This document shows, in pieces, positions 46,211 through 55,856 of a stretch of 64,000 nucleotides of DNA. Position numbers and translations under genes: made by a program. The stretch lies in NCBI RefSeq assembly GCF_024138395.1, contig NZ_JAMYDU010000008.1, positions 163,642 through 227,641 of the forward strand, written 5' to 3'. Source of the DNA: Pseudomonas mandelii. Its GTDB lineage: Bacteria; Pseudomonadota; Gammaproteobacteria; Pseudomonadales; Pseudomonadaceae. Under the pieces are notes generated by a model, which made no database searches, was not told where the DNA came from, and was given only the letters and a program-made list of their open reading frames with translations. Each line of letters starts with the position of its first letter. Within the stretch, counting starts at the first letter, position 1.

Positions 46211-47125
46211 TTATGGACGGTCGTCGACTTCCGTCTCGGCCACCGCGGCAGGAATCAGGTCCTCGCTGCTCAGGTTCAGCCAGATCAGCACCACGTTCGC
46301 GATGTAGATCGACGAGTAAGTACCCGCCAGAACACCGATGAACAGGGCAATGGAGAAGCCGAACAGGTTGTCGCCACCGAAGAACAACAGGGCCGCGATC
46401 GCCAGCAAGGTGGAGATCGACGTCGCCATGGTCCGCAGCAGGGTTTGCGTGGTCGAGATGTTGATGTTCTCGATCAGGCTAGCCTTGCGCAGTACCCGGA
46501 AGTTCTCACGAACCCGGTCGAATACCACGATGGTGTCGTTGAGCGAGTAACCGATGATCGCCAGCACCGCCGCCAGGACCGTCAGGTCGAAGGTGATCTG
46601 GAAGAACGACAGGATACCGATGGTCACGATCACGTCGTGGATCAAAGATACGATCGCACCGACTGCAAACTTCCACTGAAAGCGGAAAGCCAGGTAGATC
46701 AAAATGCCGCCCAGCGCCATCAGCATGCCGAGGCCGCCCTGGTCGCGCAGCTCTTCACCGACCTGAGGGCCGACGAACTCGACGCGCTTGATCTGGGCCG
46801 GGTTGTCGCCGCCGACTTTTTGCAGCGCTTCAGCCACCTGGTGACCCAACTGCGGGTCTTCACCTGGCATACGCACCAGCAAATCGGTAGTTGCACCGAA
46901 GCTCTGTACGATCGCCTCGTGATAACCCGACGTAACCAGCTGCTCACGCACCTTGGTGACATCGGCCGGACGTTCGTAGGTCAGCTCGATGAGCGTACCG
47001 CCGGTGAAGTCCAGGCCCCAGTTCATGCCCTTGGTGGCGACACTGAACAGAGCCAGAACCGTAAGGAACAATGTGACGCCGAACGCAATGTTGCGAACGC
47101 CCATGAAGTTGATTGTACGTAACAT
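46211..47125 (-). CDS. secF: protein translocase subunit SecF
   Basis: Uses the proton gradient with SecD to pull proteins through SecYEG. The 304 residues show TM1 at about 14-31, a periplasmic P4-like domain (TKGMNWGLDFTGGTLIELTY), and five further helices in the RND-type core. SecF signatures are IGYSLNDTIVVFDRVREN and TQTLLRTMATSISTLLAI. It starts nine bases after the secD stop. Confidence 0.96.
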   Translation of the reverse strand: MLRTINFMGVRNIAFGVTLFLTVLALFSVATKGMNWGLDFTGGTLIELTYERPADVTKVREQLVTSGYHEAIVQSFGATTDLLVRMPGEDPQLGHQVAEALQKVGGDNPAQIKRVEFVGPQVGEELRDQGGLGMLMALGGILIYLAFRFQWKFAVGAIVSLIHDVIVTIGILSFFQITFDLTVLAAVLAIIGYSLNDTIVVFDRVRENFRVLRKASLIENINISTTQTLLRTMATSISTLLAIAALLFFGGDNLFGFSIALFIGVLAGTYSSIYIANVVLIWLNLSSEDLIPAAVAETEVDDRP

Positions 47126-47134
47126 GGCAGCCCC

Positions 47135-49003
47135 TTAAATCCACAACTTCTTGAAGTCACGACCGCCGAAGATCAGGTTGACCATCGCGCGGGTCACCAT
47201 GATGGCCGTGAACATCGAGGTAAAGATCCCGAGGGACATGGTCACTGCGAAGCCTTTGACCGGGCCGGTGCCCATGGCAAAGAGAATCCCGCCGACCAAC
47301 AAGGTTGTCAGGTTGGCGTCGAGAATCGCGGTGAATGCCCGGCCGAAGCCTTCGTTGATTGCCCGCTGCACGCTCATGCCAGCCGCGATCTCTTCACGTA
47401 TCCGCGAGAAGATCAGTACGTTGGCGTCGACCGCCATACCCATGGTCAATACGATACCGGCGATACCCGGCAGGGTCAGCGTTGCACCCAGCAGCGACAT
47501 CAAGGCCAGCAGCATCACCATGTTCACCGTCAGCGCGACGGTGGCGATGAGGCCGAAGAAGCGGTAAATAGCCATGATGAACAGCGAGACAAACAGCATG
47601 CCCCACAGCGATGCATCGATACCTTTGGTGATGTTGTCAGCACCCAGGCTTGGGCCGATGGTACGTTCTTCAGCGAAGTACATCGGTGCCGCCAGACCAC
47701 CGGCACGCAGCAGCAGCGCCAGCTCGGACGATTCGCCCTGGCCGTTCAGGCCAGTGATGCGGAACTGGGCACCCAGTGGCGACTGGATGGTCGCCAGGCT
47801 GATGATCTTCTTCTCTTCTTTAAACGTCTGAACCGGTACGTCTTTCTCGACGCCGTTGACCACTTGCTTGACGTAAGTGGTGACAGGACGTTGTTCGATG
47901 AAGATCACCGCCATGCTGCGACCGACGTTGTTGCGAGTCGCACGACTCATCAGCTCGCCACCGTGGCCATCCAGACGGATGTTCACTTCTGGCGTGCCTT
48001 GCTCGCCGAAGCCAGCCTTGGCGTCAGTCACCTGGTCACCGGTGATGATCAGACCACGCTCGATCAGCGCCGGAGGACGATTGCCTTCACGGAACTCGAA
48101 CGATTCGGAAGTGGCTTTCGAAGCGCCAGGCTCAGCCGCCAGACGGAATTCCAGGTTGGCCGTCTTGCCGAGGATACGCTTGGCTTCTGCGGTGTCTTGC
48201 ACGCCCGGCAGCTCAACCACGATGCGGTTGGCGCCTTGGCGCTGGACGATAGGTTCGGCAACACCCAGCTCGTTGACGCGGTTACGGACCGTGGTCAAGT
48301 TTTGCTTGATGGAGTATTCGCGGATTTCCGCCAGCTTGGCCGGGGTCATCGCCAGACGCAGTACCGGTTGGCCATTGAGGTCGGCCGGAACAATGTCGAA
48401 ATCGTTGAAGTTCTTGCGAATCAGCGCACGCGCCTCTTCACGGGCTGCTTCATCAGTGAAGCCCAGCTGAATGGCACCGCCCAGTTGCGGCAGGCTGCGA
48501 TAGCGCAGACGCTCTTTGCGCAACAGGCTCTTGACGTCGCCTTCGTAGACTTTCAGGCGTGCGTCGAGGGCTTTGTCCATGTCCACTTCCAGCAGGAAGT
48601 GCACACCACCGGACAAGTCCAGACCCAGCTTCATCGGGTGCGCGCCAAGGCTGCGCAGCCATTGCGGGGTGGTTTGTGCCAGGTTCAGTGCAACGACGTA
48701 GTCATCACCCAATGCCTTGCGCACAACGTCCTTGGCCGGCAGTTGATCTTCTGCCTTGACCAAACGGATCAGACCGCCCTTGCCGCTCTCGGACAGGCTG
48801 GCAGCCTTGACGTTGATTCCGGATTCCTTGAGCGCGGTGCTCACACGATCCAGATCTGCCTGAGTGACCTGCAGTGCAGTGCTTGCACCGCTGACCTGAA
48901 TGGCCGGGTCATCAGGATATAGATTGGGAGCGGAATAAATCAGACCGATCGCCAGCACCGCCAGGATCAGAATGTATTTCCACAGAGGGTATTTGTTCAG
49001 CAT
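47135..49003 (-). CDS. secD: protein translocase subunit SecD
   Basis: The 622 residues start MLNKYPLWKYILI, like E. coli SecD; an extra Met directly before is also possible. TM1 is followed by the large periplasmic P1 domain containing DLSGGVHFLLEVDMDKALDA. A C-terminal five-helix RND core carries IAGIVLTMGMAVDANVLIFSRIREE and AFTAILDANLTTLLVGGILF. It is the middle gene of yajC-secD-secF. Confidence 0.96.
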   Translation of the reverse strand: MLNKYPLWKYILILAVLAIGLIYSAPNLYPDDPAIQVSGASTALQVTQADLDRVSTALKESGINVKAASLSESGKGGLIRLVKAEDQLPAKDVVRKALGDDYVVALNLAQTTPQWLRSLGAHPMKLGLDLSGGVHFLLEVDMDKALDARLKVYEGDVKSLLRKERLRYRSLPQLGGAIQLGFTDEAAREEARALIRKNFNDFDIVPADLNGQPVLRLAMTPAKLAEIREYSIKQNLTTVRNRVNELGVAEPIVQRQGANRIVVELPGVQDTAEAKRILGKTANLEFRLAAEPGASKATSESFEFREGNRPPALIERGLIITGDQVTDAKAGFGEQGTPEVNIRLDGHGGELMSRATRNNVGRSMAVIFIEQRPVTTYVKQVVNGVEKDVPVQTFKEEKKIISLATIQSPLGAQFRITGLNGQGESSELALLLRAGGLAAPMYFAEERTIGPSLGADNITKGIDASLWGMLFVSLFIMAIYRFFGLIATVALTVNMVMLLALMSLLGATLTLPGIAGIVLTMGMAVDANVLIFSRIREEIAAGMSVQRAINEGFGRAFTAILDANLTTLLVGGILFAMGTGPVKGFAVTMSLGIFTSMFTAIMVTRAMVNLIFGGRDFKKLWI

Positions 49004-49066
49004 CACGCCGCCCGCTTATGACGCGGGGCGCCTTGCGCGCCCCGTCGATTGAGTAGAAGTTGAAAC

Positions 49067-49402
49067 TTAGATCGCTTTGAGCGTGCCTTTTGGCAGCGTG
49101 GCGGCGATGGCGCCTTTCTGGAATTTCATTTCGACGGTGTCGGAAACTTCCAGAACCACGAAGTCGTCGGACACTTTGGTGATCTTGCCGGCGATACCAC
49201 CGGTGGTCACAACTTCGTCACCTTTTTGCAGGCTGCCCAGCAGGGTTTTCTGCTCTTTGGCGCGCTTGGCCTGTGGACGCCAGATCATCAGGTAGAAGAT
49301 GACCAGGAAACCGACCAGGAAAATCCACTCAAAGCCGCCGCCCATTGGGCCAGCAGCAGGTGCAGCGGCGTCAGCCATGGCATTAGAGATAAAAAAGCTC
49401 AT
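49067..49402 (-). CDS. yajC: preprotein translocase-associated protein YajC
   Basis: This small inner-membrane partner of SecDF has 111 residues: a short periplasmic N-terminus, one helix (GFEWIFLVGFLVIFYLMIW) and a basic cytoplasmic domain (RPQAKRAKEQKTLLGSLQKGDEVVTTGGIAGKI). It lies between tgt and secD, the standard order. Confidence 0.95.
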   Translation of the reverse strand: MSFFISNAMADAAAPAAGPMGGGFEWIFLVGFLVIFYLMIWRPQAKRAKEQKTLLGSLQKGDEVVTTGGIAGKITKVSDDFVVLEVSDTVEMKFQKGAIAATLPKGTLKAI

Positions 49403-49445
49403 TTAGCACTCCAGTTGCAAATGTTGAATCTTGGGGTCAGAAAAC

Positions 49446-51625
<2,180 letters not shown>

Positions 51626-51690
51626 GATGGGGTTCGTCTAGCAGGGCCGGGAAGTCTAGCGGAAATATCAAAAATTCTCCATGTACCTGA

Positions 51691-51719
51691 TTGACCGACG
51701 GTTATCTCATCTCTATACT
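51691..51719 (+). promoter_or_regulatory. sigma-70 promoter of tRNA-Leu
   Basis: TTGACC at 51691-51696 and TATACT at 51714-51719 are spaced 17 bases apart. A GC-rich discriminator (TCGCCGCC) follows, typical of stringently controlled stable-RNA promoters. Transcription should start about 7 bases before the tRNA. Confidence 0.85.
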
Positions 51720-51732
51720 TCGCCGCCATTGA

Positions 51733-51817
51733 GCCCTGATGGCGGAATTGGTAGACGCGGCGGATTCAAAATCCGTTTTCGAAAGGAGTGGGAGTTCGAG
51801 TCTCCCTCGGGGCACCA
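51733..51817 (+). tRNA. tRNA-Leu (anticodon CAA)
   Basis: This is an 85-base tRNA with the long variable arm of the leucine class. The acceptor stem GCCCTGA/TCGGGGC is closed and CCA is encoded. The anticodon stem-loop is CGGATTCAAAATCCG with anticodon CAA. The T-arm is GAGTTCGAGTC. Confidence 0.96.
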
Positions 51818-51825
51818 AAATTAAG

Positions 51826-51857
51826 AAAGGTCTTGCTTTGCAAGGCCTTTTTTTTCG
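51826..51857 (+). terminator. tRNA-Leu terminator
   Basis: AAAGGTCTTG / CAAGGCCTTT form a ten-bp stem with a five-base loop and then a T-run. Confidence 0.9.
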
Positions 51858-51980
51858 TCTGTAGGAAAGTGAGCTTGCCCCGCTGCCTCCGTGGGAGCTG
51901 CCGAAGGCTGCAGTCTTTTGATCTTGCTCCTTCGGTGCGACAGCCCAAAACCGCTCGCTAACGAATCAAGGATTCACACA

Positions 51981-52310
51981 ATGGAATTGCCACTGGAAAC
52001 CGTTGCCCTTTTCGCCTTCAAGCTGGCTTATGAGACGGAAGGTGAAAGTCCGATTCTGCGAGATGATCCGATCATGAGTGATTATGAGCGGGAGGTGTTT
52101 GGGTTGCTGGTGCGTCGGGGGGATGTTGAGGGGATTCAGTTTAGGGTGGCGCATTGTGTGGAGTTGGCGATGGAGGCTATCGGCGGTGTTGAAACGCCGC
52201 TAGGGTGTGAACTGCATCGGTTATCCGCTGATCTCAGTAATGCGCGGACGATGGAGCAGCTTGATGCACCGCTCATTGCGCTTAGGGATTACTTGAAAGA
52301 CATTCAATGA
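51981..52310 (+). CDS. hypothetical 109-aa protein
   Basis: It starts MELPLETVALFAFKLAYETE, with AAGGA eight bases before the ATG. It is acidic, all-alpha by eye and has no signal peptide (SDYEREVFGLLVRRGDVEGI, HCVELAMEAIGGV, LIALRDYLKDIQ). I do not recognise a family. It is the first gene after tRNA-Leu; a partial GTGGGAGCTGCCGAAGGCTGC repeat arm lies upstream (about 51890-51912). Confidence 0.6.
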   Translation: MELPLETVALFAFKLAYETEGESPILRDDPIMSDYEREVFGLLVRRGDVEGIQFRVAHCVELAMEAIGGVETPLGCELHRLSADLSNARTMEQLDAPLIALRDYLKDIQ

Positions 52311-52508
52311 ATCAAGGCCGAGACCTAAAAAGCGGGTACGCCCGATCGCCGGACCGACCCTGGTCGCCACCTCCCCCAATAATAAATCTGCTCCCGCTTC
52401 TCGATATTGATACTGTTTGTTTCCGCGCATTGATCTGTATTGAGGGACAACTGGCCATCGGACAAATGCCTATGTAGAGTTGAAAAAAGCCAAACGGATC
52501 TGGTAAGA

Positions 52509-53333
52509 ATGAGACGGAAAGCTCGGATACTTATACTCTGCAAGACATACCCTTCTCCCAGTGCCAAATATGCAGAAACATCGTGCGTCGCAGGAATGGA
52601 TGAATATGGCAATTTAATACGCCTTTACCCCGTGCCATTCCGTCTAGTAACTGGAGATCAACAATTCGCGAAATGGCAATGGATCGACGCCATTATCGAC
52701 AGAAGCCCTGCAGATCGACGGCCTGAAAGCCACAAAATTGGTGTAGACACCATTTCTGTCGGCGAAACTTTACCCGCGGGAGATTGGAAAGAACGGCGTA
52801 CATTTTTGGATAAGCTGACTATTTACAACAGCTTCGACGAATTAGAGAAAGCGCGAGTGGATAGCAATATCACCCTAGGGCTGATCAGGCCTAAGCGCAT
52901 AGCTACGCTGCACATTCGCAAAGCGGCTTCAGAAGAGTGGACACCTCAGGAAATCGAAAAACTTGAGTACCTGCAGCGCCAGCCTAGTTTGTTCGACGAA
53001 CAACAGGAACGGGCGAGCATAAAACGACTGGAAAAAGTGCCGTTCGATTTTCACTACACTTACGAATGCTTAGTAGATGGCGAACTTAAATCTTACACCC
53101 ACAAAATTGTGGACTGGGAGGCCAGCCAGCTCTACAGGAATGTTCGTCGTCGGCATGGCGCAGACGGTTGGGAAGCCCCATTTCGAAAAAAGCTAGAAGT
53201 AGAACTACCAAGCAAAGACCTCATGCTTTTAATGGGGACCATCCATCGTTTCCCCGGGCAGTGGCTGATCATTAGCCTAGTCTACCCGCCTAAGCTACAG
53301 CGTGAAACAGATCAGCAAATTTCTCTATTTTGA
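52509..53333 (+). CDS. dual-OB-domain-like protein, partner of DUF488
   Basis: The 274 residues start MRRKARILILCKTYPSPSAK. The first part (ETSCVAGMDEYGNLIRLYPV, FRLVTGDQQFAKWQWIDAII) and the last part (LMLLMGTIHRFPGQWLIISLV) read as small beta barrels. This fits the dual OB-containing domain family as I remember it. A charged helical middle (SEEWTPQEIEKLEYLQRQPS) separates them. It converges on the DUF488 gene and overlaps its end by 44 bases. AT-rich composition suggests acquisition. A nucleic-acid-sensing role is inference from the fold. The upstream open frame (from 52440) lacks family sequence. Confidence 0.6.
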   Translation: MRRKARILILCKTYPSPSAKYAETSCVAGMDEYGNLIRLYPVPFRLVTGDQQFAKWQWIDAIIDRSPADRRPESHKIGVDTISVGETLPAGDWKERRTFLDKLTIYNSFDELEKARVDSNITLGLIRPKRIATLHIRKAASEEWTPQEIEKLEYLQRQPSLFDEQQERASIKRLEKVPFDFHYTYECLVDGELKSYTHKIVDWEASQLYRNVRRRHGADGWEAPFRKKLEVELPSKDLMLLMGTIHRFPGQWLIISLVYPPKLQRETDQQISLF

Positions 53334-53766
53334 CCGGAAGATGTTTTGCTATTAGCGAACCGTCTAACTCTTGAGCGGCTTCCGCAATAAGGCTCCGATG
53401 ACAGAAATTTGGGTCCGCCTCGTAGCAGACCATGCAAATTCGCTGTCCAGCCGTGCTGGACACGAGCTTATCCAACACGGCGTCCTGCGTTCGGATGTAA
53501 GTCCGGAAGTCGCGCGAGTACACACACCAATCGCCATCTTCTTTGTATCGATTACGTATTGGCTTTGGGCATCCCAGCGGAGGGCTGTGCTCATACGAAA
53601 TACCCGCAATGGCCAGGTATTCGGCAAAAGCTTTTTTGGAAAAACCCTTCTTCCGAGAAAGAGGATATTCCCGAACATCAAGCACCTTGTCGATCTGGGC
53701 CTGCTTGAGACGCGCGATGAAAGCTTCAATCGTGAGCCCTTCGTAACCCGCGGTGTAGATGGCCAT
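53290..53766 (-). CDS. DUF488 family protein
   Basis: The 158 residues have AAGGAG eight bases before the ATG. The start MAIYTAGYEGLTIEAFIARL and the motif DVREYPLSRKKGFSKKAF match DUF488. The conserved C-terminal signature is MVCYEADPNFCHRSLIA, whose Cys and CHR residues may be catalytic or metal-binding. The fold is thought to relate to nucleic-acid-processing enzymes, but no activity is established. The last 14 codons overlap the 3' end of the convergent dual-OB gene, so the two 3' ends constrain each other. Confidence 0.85.
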   Translation of the reverse strand: MAIYTAGYEGLTIEAFIARLKQAQIDKVLDVREYPLSRKKGFSKKAFAEYLAIAGISYEHSPPLGCPKPIRNRYKEDGDWCVYSRDFRTYIRTQDAVLDKLVSSTAGQRICMVCYEADPNFCHRSLIAEAAQELDGSLIAKHLPVKIEKFADLFHAVA

Positions 53767-54070
53767 AAACTATTCTCCTTGTGCTTCCATGCGCAATCAA
53801 AGCGTAAAAAACGCCGCGAACTATAGCATCGACAGTCTTCTGCCGGGCGTTGGGGTGATGGGTGGAATGGCTTCACTGAATCCGGTGCATGGAACCAGCT
53901 AACCTATGACGATGCAGTGCTCAACATATCCACAGAAAAATTCAGACATAGTTTTCTCAAACCCCAACTTATATCTGAGTAGCCATAAAGATGGGGGAAA
54001 TCGGAACGAATAAAACTGAACGGACCATATGCCCTCACTTTGACATTCTAGGAGTGAAATTTTTGAAGGT
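53767..54070. other. AT-rich gap upstream of DUF488
   Basis: No convincing ORF, repeat or RNA is seen. The DUF488 promoter must lie here. A short hairpin TGCAGACA/TGTCTGCA at 54071-54089 marks the start of the structured leader that follows. Confidence 0.5.
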
Positions 54071-54212
54071 TGCAGACAAGGTGTCTGCACGATACCCTTC
54101 CTCCGTCGCTGCCAATTCAGCGACCGGGTGTGGTAACCCGAGTTATTCAAGGCGCTACAGCGCCCCCATCACGATTGCCGGCGCTTTTTTTATGCCAGCA
54201 AGCGTGAGTTAT

Positions 54213-54289
54213 GGCAGCTGTGCGTGGGACGCCTTCGGGCGTGCCGGTTTCCTTGATTCCCGGTTTACCACCCTGCGCACAGCTGTCAC
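54213..54289 (+). ncRNA. C4-antisense-RNA-like element
   Basis: The region folds on paper as a closing stem GGCAGCTGTGCG / CGCACAGCTGTC, an inner hairpin ACGCC-TTCG-GGCGT, and a second hairpin CCGG...CCGG around TTTCCTTGATT. The core phrase GCCGGTTTCCTTGATTCCCGG followed by TTTACCACCCTGCG matches my memory of C4 antisense RNAs, known from phages P1/P7 and many bacteria. Upstream hairpins (CGCTGCCAATTCAGCG at about 54107; GGCGC..GCGCCCCCAT with a T-run near 54185) may carry the pairing targets or a terminator. A two-gene unit follows 52 bases downstream. Confidence 0.6.
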
Positions 54290-54340
54290 CCATTCGTGTG
54301 GTAACGAACGTGGCAGCTCCTCATATCAAGGAGTCTGATA

Positions 54341-54457
54341 ATGCGCAGCATCAATCCGTACAAAATTTGGCTTTTCCCTCAACGCGACTCCCAGTTGCGT
54401 AACGCCCCACTGTCCACCCTCTCCCACCGCCTCTCCGTCATTGGAGGTGGCAAATGA
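54341..54457 (+). CDS. 38-aa ORF translationally coupled to DUF3077 gene
   Basis: It starts MRSINPYKIWLFPQRDSQLR and ends VIGGGK. AAGGAG lies eight bases before the ATG (CAAGGAGTCTGATAATG). It overlaps the next gene by the tetranucleotide ATGA. It is short, basic and has no known motif. The spacing and ribosome binding site make translation likely. It may be a leader peptide or a toxin-like or regulatory micro-protein. Confidence 0.5.
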   Translation: MRSINPYKIWLFPQRDSQLRNAPLSTLSHRLSVIGGGK

Positions 54458-54765
54458 CCGAACAATCAGAGCTGAAAACTATCGGACTCACACCTGCCAT
54501 CTACTGCGCGGATCAAGCCCTGTTCCATGTCACTGGTGGCGTCCCCCTCGGCGATGCGTTATCCATGGCTTCTGATTTTCTGTTTCTCGCCAAGAAGCTG
54601 ACCGAAGATGCTGCTTACGCCAGGGACACCGACCGCCACGCTTGGACCGCGCATTATTTGACGGCGATGAGTAAGGCGGTGGTTGATGATGCGGTGAAGG
54701 TGCTTGCGCGGGATCGGACTTCTGCACCGACACCTGAGCGGGCGGCGGCAGAGTCTGAAGGGTAG
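54454..54765 (+). CDS. DUF3077 family protein
   Basis: The 103 residues show the family core LFHVTGGVPLGDALSMASDFLFLAKKLTEDAA and a helical tail (HAWTAHYLTAMSKAVVDDAV). GGAGG lies six bases before the ATG, inside the end of the 38-aa ORF. The family is small, specific to Pseudomonas and of unknown function. Members are often found after structured leaders of the type seen here. The C-terminus is Ala/Glu-rich and unstructured. Confidence 0.85.
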   Translation: MTEQSELKTIGLTPAIYCADQALFHVTGGVPLGDALSMASDFLFLAKKLTEDAAYARDTDRHAWTAHYLTAMSKAVVDDAVKVLARDRTSAPTPERAAAESEG

Positions 54766-54874
54766 CGGCCGGAAAATGGTGGTTCTGATGCCAGTCGGTA
54801 TGGAATCAAGCCTAAAGGAGTGAGCTGCTTGCGATGAGGGCAGTACATTCAGCATTAATGTTGGCTGAGCTGGC

Positions 54875-54904
54875 GCTTTCGCGAGCAAGCTTCGCTCCTA
54901 CAGG
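54875..54904. repeat. partial REP unit after the DUF3077 gene
   Basis: CTTTCGCGAGCAAGCTTCGC..TACAGG is a single diverged copy of the REP family seen at 26.6 kb. Confidence 0.75.
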
Positions 54905-54931
54905 GATTGCGTTTAGCAGACCGGCATTGTT

Positions 54932-54955
54932 AGCCCCGAGGTTTTCGGGGCTTTT
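54932..54955 (+). terminator. terminator after the DUF3077 unit
   Basis: AGCCCCGA / TCGGGGCT, then TTTT. It also serves the minus-strand remnant at 54967. Confidence 0.85.
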
Positions 54956-54966
54956 AATTACTCAGC

Positions 54967-55203
54967 TCAAAGCGGATGCTGAGACATCAGTTTCGAAATC
55001 TCCACCATCCAAGCCCTCTCGGTGAACTCAACCGTCACCTTCCCCAACGGCAATCCGTTTTGCATAAGCCCTGAAGCGAAAAGCATAGCGACCAAGGACG
55101 ACGCCTCGGCCTGCACTCTTCTAGACTTAACAGGTAGTCGTAGACAGAATCGAACACGTCGCTTTGGTGCAGATGAATCAAAGGCAGCGTGGCAAGCTGC
55201 CTG
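54967..55203 (-). pseudogene. possible remnant of a small minus-strand gene
   Basis: An open frame of 78 codons without a start at its head. Only the last 45 or so codons look protein-like (LVAMLFASGLMQNGLPLGKV, EFTERAWMVEISKLMSQHPL). An internal ATG would give a 39-residue product. The start of the frame is Arg/Cys-rich and unlikely to be coding. It may be the tail of a lost gene. The rest of the gap to fdsG (55204-55379) shows nothing clear. Confidence 0.3.
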
Positions 55204-55379
55204 TTATGCCTTGAAGAGGTGCGGCAAAGACCGCACCGGGCCCAACAAGATGCCCGCTCAGGGTGCCTGGCCAACGGCCTGAAAATGCCACGATACCGTG
55301 ACGTGGTGTGACTGCCGCAGCCGACACTTTCGGACAACTGACAACCGCCTGGTTTGTCCGTGATCGTGAGGAATGCTGT

Positions 55380-55856
55380 ATGCCTGATGAGATGTTGCAC
55401 CTGCCTATGGTCAACAGTCTGCTGGAGCGCCACAAACGCTCCCCCGGCGCACTGTTGCCGATCCTTCATGAGATTCAGGAGGGCATCGGTTACATCCCCG
55501 GTGCCGCCATCCCCGAGATTGCCCACGCGCTCAACCTGAGTCAGGCCGAGGTTCGCGGGGTAATCAGCTTCTACCATGACTTCCGCACTGCGCCTCCGGC
55601 CCGGCATATTCTGCGTCTGTGCCGGGCCGAGTCCTGCCAGAGTCGCGGCGCCGAGCAGCTCGCGGCGCAATTGCGCGAACGTCTGCAACTGGACGACCAC
55701 GGCAGCAGCGCCGACGGCAACATCAGTCTGCGCCCGGTGTATTGCCTCGGCGCCTGCGCCTGTTCGCCTGCTCTGGAACTGGATGGTCAGGTGCATGCGC
55801 GGCTTAGCGCCGAGCGTCTGGATGCATTGCTCGATACTTGCCGGGAGGATGCATGA
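55380..55856 (+). CDS. fdsG: formate dehydrogenase gamma subunit
   Basis: Electron-transfer subunit of soluble NAD-dependent formate dehydrogenase, related to NuoE. The 158 residues start MPDEMLHLPMVNSLLERHKR, with GAGGA seven bases before the ATG. The N-terminal helical part (LPILHEIQEGIGYIP) leads to a thioredoxin-like [2Fe-2S] domain. Its ligands are LCRAESCQSRG (C-x4-C) and YCLGACACSP (C-x3-C). The stop overlaps the fdsB start (ATGATG). First gene of the operon. Confidence 0.94.
   Translation: MPDEMLHLPMVNSLLERHKRSPGALLPILHEIQEGIGYIPGAAIPEIAHALNLSQAEVRGVISFYHDFRTAPPARHILRLCRAESCQSRGAEQLAAQLRERLQLDDHGSSADGNISLRPVYCLGACACSPALELDGQVHARLSAERLDALLDTCREDA

Noticed and set aside
55035..55796. 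253-codon minus-strand open frame upstream of and over fdsG
   Set aside because: Mostly antisense to fdsG, whose Cys motifs on the plus strand are clear; no start context.
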